In this document: positions 12,733-24,700 of the stretch, piece after piece
Position numbering within the stretch: the first letter of the stretch is position 1
How the letters are laid out: each line of letters begins with the position of its first letter
DNA from: Diadema setosum
Lineage: Eukaryota > Echinodermata > Echinoidea > Diadematoida > Diadematidae
NCBI GenBank assembly: GCA_033980235.1
Contig: CM067070.1
Coordinates: forward strand, 255,001 to 319,000
DNA: 64,000 nucleotides
Direction: 5' to 3'
Made by a program: the position numbers and the translations under genes
The notes under the pieces: model-generated
Told to the model about the DNA's origin: nothing
Databases searched by the model: none
Seen by the model: the letters and a program-made list of their open reading frames with translations, nothing else

Positions 12733-15700
12733 GTAAGTCAACAGTGAACCACAATAATTACTGGAAATTACACCGTTGAACAATATGATGCTCCTAGAGT
12801 ATATGATTGTACTGATACACACACTGTTTGTTTTGATTTCTACAGACCATGGAAGAGTTAAAATGGATGGCCAGGGACAGGTATGGTGGATCATCGTTGG
12901 CCAAGTTATGGTCGGTATAGGAAGTGCCGCTTTCTTCCCTTTACTTTCTACTTACATCGACGACAGCGTCAAGAAGCATAACTTGACAGCCTATACAGGT
13001 AATGAAAACATTGATTTCTAATGAGTTATTCATGTCATTTATTTAACTCCACTTGGCGGCCTATACAGGTAGTAAAAAAGAAGTGCCACTTGACATTATT
13101 TTTGTCTGAGTCTCATTTACCAGAAAAGAAGTCCATAACACTGAATATTTTCAAAGAGGAAACACTCTGATAAGATAAGAACAAACTATGTTGTGGTTAC
13201 AAATGATAAGTTTTGAAAGTCCTAAAAATGTCATCTTGTTCTAACAATCTTTTTTTACGTGATCTCGAGATTAACAACATTCATTTTGACAAGAACCAAT
13301 TGATCTTACGATTTTGACAAATGGCAGTACGACGATAAATCATTCTCTCGGTTCGAAAACTGTTTGAAAGTCGGGGATTCCCACGCAACTCTCATAGAGC
13401 GGTTCACAACAGGAGCTTTCTAGACCCCCGCAGTATGCTAGCTGGAAAGACATCTTGTTCACGTATCAGTATTCTGTTGCTGATGGTCTGCAAGTCTTCT
13501 TGTCTTTAAACAAGAAAGCTAAATCTACAAAACGCAATCGATATTCTCTAACCGTGCTATTACTCGTCCACACACAAAAAGAAAAAAAAATAAAATCTAC
13601 AGTTCATCCGGAGACAACCGAGCTTGAACTTTCTAATACCGACTTATCTTACCTTTTCCATTTCAGCTCTACTCTTCACAGCTTTCACCTTTGGACCTAG
13701 TATGGGCTTTTTATTAGGCTCCTTGACCACTTCCAAGTACGTGGATTTTGATCGCGTCTCTCCCGATCAAATCCCAGACATTAGTCAGAGTGATCCCCGC
13801 TGGATCGGTGCCTGGTGGCTTGGCTTTATCATTAGTAGCGTGATCCTTGCCGTTCTTTCCCTGCCTATCTTCTTCTACCCCAAAATACTACCATCTGCTT
13901 TGGAGAAATGGAGGAAGGAGAGAGAAGTCGAAAGAGAGGACAGATCTGACGAAACTCTTGTAAAAAAGTCAGAGAACGCACTTCCCTTGAGAGAATTCTT
14001 GCAACCCGACAGCAACCTCGACAACGGCAAAGGACTTTGGACCGTTATAAAAGGCAAGTTGATATCAGACTAGGGTCTTCTAAAGATTTGATATTTGATG
14101 TGCTTATTTCCTACAATATTTTGTTTGAAGGCAAACAACAGACTTAGATGTTCAACGTTCCAAGGGTTTGCTTCAACAATTCGTCACTCCCATGTTAATG
14201 TCACCGTGACAACACCACTGCTCGACGATCACGTAAATATGCGTGACACGATAATTTAGCATATTGCCAGCAGCGTCGCTCGTTGTCAACACTGGTATAT
14301 TAACAACACACAACACCTCTGTAAGCAAAACCTGACTGCTCCCTTCCCCTAATTTGATATTGTGTCGGTTCTAGAACAATGCCTGGACACCGGATAACAA
14401 CCGCCCGGATGATTACCCCAAGACAATTACCCCTAGGGCAATTACCCCCCCCCCCCCCCCGATCCACAGCTATCCCCCAATGTTAATCACCCCCGGGGCA
14501 ATTACCCCAGGACAACTACCCTCCGGATATCCTCCGGATTAGTTAATTACTTACTTATCATTCGACCTCTGCGATCATTGGGGTGGGGGGGGGGGGGGGG
14601 GGGGCACAAGGAATATTAAGCGGTCGACCGTTTCCATCCGGCTCTCTCTTGGGTTGCTGTGAGGAGGTTGGGTTGCTGTGAGGAGGTCTGCCAAGGGTAT
14701 AGCTGTCCATTCCTTCACATTGTCCAACCAGCTCTTTCTCTGTCGGCCGCGGCAGCGTCCACCTTCTACAGTGCCCTGCATCACAGTCTTTGAGAGACAG
14801 TCATGTCGAGTAATATGACCAAACCAGGCCAGCTTGCGTCTCTTGACCGTTTGTAGGAGAGTCACTTGAGGCCCCACAAGGCCGGTTACCTTGTTTCGGA
14901 CAAACTCGTTGGTTTTGCGTTCCCGGTAGTGGATGCCAAGCAGTCTCCTTAGGCATTTGCTCTCAAAAGCTTGGATTCGCTTTTCCGATTCGGCCAGCAT
15001 TGTCCAAGTCTCGCAGCCATAGAGGGGAATGGAGGTAACGAGAGACCTGAATAGCATGTACTTTGTGTTGAAGCATATGTTGCTCTTCCATATTCTGTTG
15101 AGTCTAGCCATCGCTGCTGTTGATGTGGCTATCCTGGTTCGAATTTCCACCGTACAGGTGCCGTCCTTGTAGATAGTTGATCCCAGGTATTTGAAACTTG
15201 TTACCTCGTCTAACGTCTCTCCATTCATAGTGATGTTTGCATTGATGTTGTTTGGGCAATTGACCATCACTTTGGACTTTACTGTGCTCACTTCCATGCC
15301 ATATGCCTCTGCTCTGTCCACCAGTCTGTTGGTGAGTTCCTGTAATTCTCTGCTGGTGGCCCTCATGAGGTCGATGTCGTCTGCGAATCAAAGATTACCG
15401 ACGGGTCTGCCACCAATTGAGATTGAAGTATGGTGGTTCTGTAGAATTTGCTGCATGATCTTCTCCAGGAACAAATTGAATAAGACAGGAGAGAGTAAAC
15501 AACCCTGCCTCACGCCAACTGTTGTCTTGAAGAACTCTCCCAACTGGCCGTTCAAAAGCACTGCACTGCTAGAGTTGGCATAGAGAGCCTGAATACAAAC
15601 TGGAATAACTTGCTTCAATTATTCGTCTGCCAAAATCTCTCATGATCTTCCATAGGCCATCGTGCCACACTCTATTGAAAGCCTTTTTGAAGTCGATGAA

Positions 15701-18700
15701 ATTGTGGAAGAGGTATCGCTGGTGTTGTAGATGCTTTTCGAACAGCACTCTGCAGTTAAAGATCTGTTCCACTGTGTTCCCGCCAGCTGTGAATCCTGCC
15801 TGTTCTTCTGCCAACAGCTCATCTGCTTTGGTAGTCAGTCGGTTGAGGATAACTCTGAGCATTACCTTGGTGGGGTGGCTAATGATGCTTATTGTCCTGT
15901 GATTTTAACACTGCCTTGCCCTTCTTCGGAAGTGGAATGATCAGGGACTGGGTCCATTCTCTTGGCCATCTTTTCTCCTCCCATATCTTCTGACAAAGTG
16001 TTCTGAGGGTCTGAACTGTGGCTTCTCCTCCGCACTTTAAGAGCTCAGTGGGGACGTTATCCACTCCCGGTGACTTCCTTGGTTTCAAACTGAGGATTGC
16101 CTTTTCTACCTCAGGGGCTCATCTTCCTCATCATCTTTAACCTGTGTGTCTGTCTGAATACTGGTGTCTAGGTGAAGCTGATAGTTGTAGAGGTCACTTC
16201 AGTACTCAGTCCATATTTTCAAGATTTCTTCAATATTTGTCAGGAGGTTACCATCATCACCATCTATGACAGGAGACTTTGACTGGCTGGTTTTGGTCAG
16301 GGTCTTAAGAGTGTTGTAAGCCTCCTTGATGTTCCCTGCAGCCAGTCCTTTGTCTATGACTTTGCACTGGGCTTCAATCCAGTTCTCCTTGGCAGCTTTC
16401 ATTTTCTTCCTGACCTTCCTATTCATCTCTCGATACTTTATTCTTGCCTCATCACTGGTGTGTTTTGCATGCCTCAGCTCTCGCCTCTTGTCACAGAGGT
16501 CAAGCACTTCCGTCGTGACCAAAGGTTTGGATCTCTTTTGCTGCTTCCCTAGCACTTCGTCAGCCGTTGTCAGCAAGCGCGCCGGAACACTTCTGGTTTT
16601 GGGGGGGGGGGCAAAATCTCAACGGGGGCACAATTTTATGTGACGATGTGAGATCCTCGGCGAGGGAGCAAAGCGAGTGAGCGGGGGGGGGGGGGTGGAA
16701 AGGGGATACCCCCCCTCCCCCCCCCCCCCCCCCCCACTGTAGGGAGCTTTTGTAAAACAGAGTACAAAAGTCGCGTTTATAGGCCATTTAAAAGCAAATT
16801 TCTAAGGAATTAAACAGTGAAAAAATAGTGTGAAGGGCTCATTATTACATACAGGAGTACATTATAATAATGTGACTGTGTGAGATCCTAGGCGATGGTG
16901 TGGAGGGGGAATACCCCTTCCCACGGTAGGGACTTTTTGTAAAAACAGAGTGTTAAAGTCGCGTTTATAGAGAATTTAAAGCAAATTTATAGGGAATTAA
17001 CATATTGAAAAAAATCAGTTGGAAGGACTATGATCATAACATACGGGAGTACATTAATAATGTGATGGTGCGAGATCCTCGGCGAGGGAGCGAAGCGACC
17101 GAGCGAAGCGACCGAGCGGGGGGAGGGTGTGGGAGGGGGGATACCCCCCCCCCCCCCCCACCCCTTTAGGGAGCTTTTGTAAAACAGGGTACAAAAGTCG
17201 CGTTTATAGACCATTTAAAAGCAAATTTCTAAGGAATTAAACAGTGAAAAAATAGTGCGAAGGACTCATTATTACATACAGGAGTACATAATAATGTGAT
17301 TGTGTGAGATCCTGGGCGAGGGTGTGGGAGGGGGAATACCCCCTCCCACGGTAGGGACTTTTTGTAAAAACAGAGTGTAAAAGTCGCGTTTATACACACT
17401 AAAAACTAGCGGTACAATTGGGGTAGGCGTTTCCGCCTGCGTACCCGTATCGGGCTTGAGAGCAAGTAAGTTCGTCTAGGGGTACTCGTCGGTACGCGAA
17501 CGGGCAGGCATCCTTGAGGGTAGGTGTTCCTACTTGTCGGTACCGTGATTAGTCTTGACACAAAGACCAATTATGCATGTACATGTTACATTACATCTTG
17601 GTAGTGGATACAACGGTTATGTCAAAGTACACATTTTGCATATTTCGGTATACCTAAAACTTGCAAGTACCGTGTTTTAAGACAAAGTGTCAATACACCT
17701 GCAATCTTGGAAATGTTTTTTTTTTCGGGGGCTTTACGGTTGTTAAAATCACGTTCTGATAACGAGAATACCTACTGCCAAACTAGTTGACCAATAAGCG
17801 AAAAGAAGGAAATCAACTCCTGCGATTATCAAAAATCAGCGTTATTTTCTGAATGATATACTCAATTAATTAATGTAATTGCATAAAAAATTGCTAAAAA
17901 TGTTAACAAAATAATCGTTCATGATATATTTACTTCAAAATTTACGTATGATTATTTTAGTTATTCTTTTTTTCCTCATCTGTACAACTCGCTAAGTTGG
18001 CCACTCATTCAAATATCTGGAGCGGCGACGACGTGTACGTGTCGCCGAGCGGTAGGTTTTCACGCAGGATGATCGCGTTGCATACAGCTTACACGTAACC
18101 GAATGTAACCGAACAACAAAATGTGCCGATCATCAAGCTAACTAGCGAGATTAAACATTTATTATCGCGCTTCAGCTGGTAAAAAACGTGCAACTGCAAG
18201 GATCTTCAATTCAAGCACGCAGTCGACAGAAGGCCATTAACTGATGCATGCACAACTTCGACACTGGACCAGACGTGTTGACCACTTCTCGTAATGTCAC
18301 GGTGAGTGAGTGCATGATCATGACGGATCACAACGGACTTACAAAGAGTCTGTCTGAGGATCTAAAGACATTGTTAGCTAGAAAATTCATTGTATATATA
18401 GTGTCTAGACCAATAACAGTTCTAAGGCCTGTTTGTCGAAATGTTGTCTACAGTCCCAACAATAACATTACAGCCAAACTATACTGTACAGTGGTGCAGT
18501 GTTACTGTTAACTTAACTGCGACCAGCTGCCCCATACGCATAGCGTACAAACTGCACTGTACTGAATAGTAGTGCTAACTGCGACCAGCCCCAACGCGAG
18601 AATAAATGTGTACAAGGAGCGCCCAGGGGTTAGGGTCGTGCAGTGGCAGTAGAGCTCTAGTCTATGTCACTGTATGATGATGGTGCACAAGTTATACCAA

Positions 18701-21700
18701 GCAAGATACATCTTCATGATTAAAACATGGGCACCAAAACATGTTCCATGTGCGAGTCAAAAAATACTCATGAATTGCAGCATCCTGTCTCCCAACAGAA
18801 GGCTTTTTAAAATTTATTCTTCTAATGGCTGGTTTGAGTGGAAGGGGAGCATCTTGAAAGGCAGCAATGGTTTGTGCTGTTACTGGGCTGCTTTAGATGG
18901 TAAGGTTAGACAGTTGCATCCTTCTACGGAAAGAGTTCCTTGTAACCCTCATAAAATTACATTTCGATAGCCCAGTGTGTGACATCCAACATAGACCACA
19001 GACTACAGGATACCTCTGGTTTACACGTCATACACATACAACGCGTGGCCGTTTGAATTTAATTTACCATTGAAAAGGCGGATCCAGAGGGGGGTGCACC
19101 CGGGCACCTGCTCCCTCTTTATTAGATTGAACCAAAACAAAGAAATAATAAGTTAAATATGGGGGGGGGGGGGAGCCTGCATCTCCCATTTGATTTTGTA
19201 AAGACCCCTCCCCTTTACGGAATTCCTGTACCCACCCCTGATTTAATCAAGTTAACCACACTGAATCAAGTGAATTGCACTGTCTTAACAAGTTAGTCTA
19301 TCACCTTATCTTATCATTTTCCCATGGCCGATTGAGTTCAAACTTTTATAGTAGGGTCTATAGATTCTATTGTAATCGGAATTAATAAGCCGGATGGACA
19401 CAAGGCAGACCAAGACTAAGTGATGTCTAGTCAACTACATAGACTGGGTAGATCTCTAATACAATGTATTAATAGTCTAACTTCTAAGATATACAGAGTC
19501 TGATGACTGGTTGATATATTTGTAATTGAAATATAAATCCAAATGCTGACTGTGCCAAGAGTGTAAAGATCTTCCATTCAATGAAATTTCATTCTGCGTA
19601 TGCATTGATAGGCCTTCATTCCCATGGATACAGTCAACACAATTGTAACATTGCATCATCCCTAGCCCAACCAGACGTCATGTGAAGCATGCCTGTTGCG
19701 ACTTCTGTACAGTGACAGGGCTGTGTATAGTTACCAATATTCACTGTAGTTTTAGATGTTCTTTTTATGGATTTATGATGGCCTTTTTGAAAAGACAGTG
19801 TAGAACATCCCAGTCTAGCTGTGTTGCTACTGCTATTTATATTACGTCATCAATACTCGAGACACTCGGGAGTTTACCCATTCCAGTAAAATTTATGAAC
19901 CTATTGTTGATGTCACTTGCAATATTCATCAGTGTATTCCTACCTTCACAAACTTTTATTCTTATTGGAAGCAGGTGTGACCCAAACATTTTCCCTTTCT
20001 GAATTTACAAGGCAATAAATACTTACCACAGTACAAGAAACTGATGTAAGACCTAAACCTCACATTAGTGCTACCAATTACACATTTCTTTTTTTTTTGT
20101 TATTGTTATTTAGACAAGCAGCTCCTAATGCAGTTGTTTCACTACCAAGCTGTGGATTACTTCATGTCACTTGTGAATGGATGTGACAAAGGAGAGGAAT
20201 GCATCTCTTCTAACCATCTGGAAGTCAGTGGAGAGCAAAGATTATTCAAGAACTCTTCAAGGACGTTATCAAGCATACTTGGTAATGGTAAGTCTTTTAA
20301 TGACACATAAGTACTGTAGTTAAAACGGGAAAGAACCATGCAGAGCACAATACTACATGATGTACACGTAGTTACATGACTTCAGCCCTGGGTCATACTA
20401 TCATTTGGTAAATTGTGACTTGTAACACCAGAAGATGCATGTCCATTTTTGGGTAGGGCCTACTACTGATTGTGTGGCAGTGACATGATGGCCCCATGAC
20501 TGCTGGATGTAGCATCAGTTAACAAGTGGCAAGATATGTACGTGTTATGTGTGGTCCATGACAGGCTGTGAATTACTGTTATTCTTACAAGACCTTTGCA
20601 GAAAGAATGACTTTGCAAGTATCGTAAACTATGATTTTCCTATTACAGTGCACTCCCGTTATAACGAACACGGTTATAACGAAAATCCGGTTATAACGAA
20701 GTAAAAATTTGGGCTGCAGTCTCATCCACTCTATGTATATTGTTTCTTTGTTCGGTTATAACAAAATTCCGATATAAAGAAAGAAAACTGCCGGTCCCGA
20801 GGACTTCGTTATTAACGGGAGTCCACTGTATATGTAGGATGTATATGACATGATGGTAATTCCTATGAATTATCAATCAGATAAAGTGACCAATTCCTTT
20901 ATCTCAAATAAGGTGAACTGTCCCCTTTTTTCCTGTTTTCTTTTTTTTTCTGTCCATACATTCACACTTAGGTTCTCTTCACCCGTACAATACTCTGAAG
21001 CTGCAAGGACTCTCATCAAAAGGGCACCCATCATGGAAGACCTTGGCTGTAATACCACAGGTTTGTGTAAAGTGAAATATGATTTGAAAGGGAATGAGTC
21101 CATATTTGATTGGATATTTTGTCACAAAATAAGAAGAGCTTTTGGTACATTCCAAATGTTTTGTGGAAAGTAAATGTTTATAGAGTTGTAAGTTAATTAT
21201 TTGCCCCCCCCCCCCCAAAAAAAAAAAGAAAGGTTGATACTAGATAGATATTATTGAAGCAAATTTGATAAGTTTTGCAATTATGCTGCTTCTTCTTTTT
21301 TTTTCACATCAACCTCAAATGATATAAAAGGTGATGGTTACTTTGAGCATAGATAATACATGTAGTAATATTTTCAATGTAAACCGGGGTTTGAAACTAA
21401 CTGATAATATAATGTTTTTGAATGTTACACTTTTGATGGCACTAGATAAAATGTGAAGAAAAGTTTGTTTGTTGTTATTAACAAATTTGTTGTAAATTCA
21501 TTTCTCACTATTTGTCCAGGAACCTGCGGGACCAAATCCAAATCCATTTCACCTCCTGAATGTCGACGTCGAGGTAATGACGTTGTTTTGAGGAACTGTG
21601 CGTACTTTCATGTTCTCCAGTACATCCCAGGCCTGAATCGCAAAACGCGTCTGCCAAGGATTTCATTGCCACCTATATTCAGAACATGAGTGATGTCATC

Positions 21701-24700
21701 GCTTAGTGCAACCACTCGCCAGCCTGTTGGAGGAAAGGGAACCATGACGTCATAGCAGTACGTAGTGAACGACGTGCACTGAAAATCAAAATGGGCGATA
21801 TCATCCCAGATGTGACAAACGGACTGTAGCAATCTGGAACCACTCTTGTACAAGAAACGTGGCTGTGTCCACACAATCAGAAAGTCCCTATTAGTAATAT
21901 GTGGGATTCCTTTTGCACCAGATGGCCTTCTCGTGGAGGTGGAAGGAACAGTTCTCTGCACCTGCACCAACATTTCTGCAGGGATTGCTTCAACTTTGGC
22001 TGTGTAGTGCACATTTGGGCTGGAATAGCCCAACACGAAGAGCGCACCAATATTTTATCCAAACCTCTCTCACAAGATTAGGATATTCCAAGTAATTACC
22101 ATTCAAGGTACAAAGATTGATCAACTTAAATATCCCATATATTCAGGTCGATTCTGGAAATTGCTTTGAATATTTCCAGCATCTCGTTCTTAAGATAGGA
22201 AAGTTGATTAACGTCATATCCCAATAAATTCACGGTGGTTTTACTTCTTCTGGCCCATTGATAGGACAGAAACCTTTTACCTCAGCTGAATTTAGGCAAC
22301 AAATTCTCATTTAGAGCTTTAATGTCTCATGTGTGTTAACTTGAAGTTACAAGAATATCCTTCAATACGGTTCTTGTTTTGCTGCTTACAGTGATTGTAC
22401 GTCTCTGGCCTCTTAACACTGTAAGGTTAAAATGTGATTTCCATCATAGTTATGAGCAAGGAAATCTTTTAATATGTTGCTTGAATTCATTGCAAATCAT
22501 AGTTTGCCTTGCCCGTTTGAGGTACTCATGTACACATGCACCAGATGCAGTATCAATTGAAAAAATTGACAGTAATGTGTTTGTAGTGTACATATTCTTT
22601 GCAGGCAGAGCCTACTAACTTGATGCAGGAATATTGGCAACTGAAGCAGTTCACTAAAAATGATACTAATTCTGAGTGCTTACCATACAAAATTATAGGT
22701 TGACTGCAGTGTACATGTGTTACAGCCAAAGGAGAGGCAAGAATTTCTAAAGGTTCAGATGTTAATGGAAAATTGAATCACTCTTGAGGTTTTTACATTG
22801 CTAGTAACAGGGTGAGGATTTGGTTACTTTGGGTTCTACACCTGCCCTCTCTTTACTTGTATTGAAGTTAGATCTCCAAGCTCACACAAAAGCAAAACAC
22901 AAACTTCCACATAGCTTCTATGTACAATAGGATCTTACATGTTTCCCATTAATCTACATCAAATACACGAGCATGAGCTTTACTTTCATGAAGATTCCTG
23001 TAATTGCCACTGCTGTTTCTAAATCTATATTTTCTTATTTAGAATGAATATGAAGTGCAACCAACCTTGCTTTAGTTGACCTTGTGTGGATCTAGCGATA
23101 TTCAGCTACATTGTAAGTTATTCATTTCCCTGAGAGCATTCATTACATTTCAGCAGTGTGTTATAATATGTTCGAACAGATTGATATACATAGTACCTGC
23201 GGTGTGCAAGACATGAGTAGACAATTGAATGGTTTGCATGACATGGCTGCACACTGACCCATTTTTTTTTTACTGGCCATACCCATCTGTTTGACCAGTA
23301 GGTAACCCAGTTTGTCCATTTTTACTGGTCCATTCCTGAAAAATTACTGGTCCAACGGTGATTGAGTCCTGGACTGTTTTACCAGTGCCACTGGGCGGTG
23401 TTGTGCATAGTGAGATTACCTCAACAGATGGGAGTATTGTAAGGAGATTGCCATTAGATTTAGCCTGATGGTCAAAAGTAATTTATGTGATCCTCGTCCA
23501 AAAGTTACTCTTCAGTGGTGAACTGATAGAGAAGACCATGTTAACCCATTGAGGACGTTTTGAGTTTGATACAACACGCATTTCCCATAGACATTTGCCT
23601 AAGTATTGTCAGGTTTTTTCAGCGGATTCACACATCTTCCTTTTTTTTTTTTTTTTTGGGGGGGGGGGGTCATGACTTCTCTCCAGTTAGATGTAAAGCT
23701 GTATTTATGCAGCGTGCAAAACAAGCACTCACTACATGGATTTGATGCATTATGATATGACCAGTGTGCTTTTACATGATGAAGATAATTTCTTTCACTA
23801 AATGCACAGGTGTATAAAATTGTGTGCTATAGGAAGAAATATGGTACTTTGAAATATAATTGATGGTGCAAACAGTGCGATAATAATACATGTACATGCA
23901 GTATGTCTACTACCACCATCCAATTCATATCTATGGCCTACCCATTTCTCAATGGTGCATAATCTGTTTACTTTTTCAGAGATACAAATGTGTTTCTTGT
24001 GTGAAGAGATGTTCTTCAAGCCAGCTTTATGATTGATGAGAAATTATGGAAATGTGAATTTTGAGCATGTATGGATTTCATGGCTGTGTAATCTTAGTAT
24101 TTGAGTGTATATTATGACATATTTCTTTGTTGTGCAATTGTATGTATTCCTGTAGGCACCTACACTGTTGTACATTGTGCCAAAGATAAGCAGTCTCAAC
24201 TACATGTACTGCATAAGCTGTTCGTCTTTGCGTACGTATATATTTTTGTGAATGAGAAGGTCACAGGTATTGTCACAAGATTTTGTTTTCGTAAATTGAC
24301 ACTGAGACCCTCTTAAATGCACTAAGTATTATACCCTAGTATAGCGCTTGGTGAGAATTTTGCTTGTCAAATTTGCAAACCAAAAACGATTCACAAATTC
24401 ACAAAAATGGCAACATATTGGTACAGTGCACGACTACATCATGTACATGTATTATTTTTTTCATGCAACAACCTTATTTGTATGTATAGTCCTCTGTGTT
24501 TGTAGTGCAATATCAACACGTGGATGCTTTTGCTTTGTTATTAGTTTCCTGGAAATAAAGGGTATAATGTGTATATATCAAGGAAAAACACCTTAGCATG
24601 TCTTATACATACAGTTCGAGTTGTATGCTGTAAACTTACTCTCATAGATTGCATGCCTGTGTTTGTGTGCGTGTTTGTGTGCGTGTTTGTGTACGTGTTT

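Noticed and set aside
18248..18511. 88-codon ORF as the start of the nested gene
   Set aside because: A strong donor interrupts it at 18301, and neither of its possible donors fits the next exon phase; kept only as a possible non-coding first exon.
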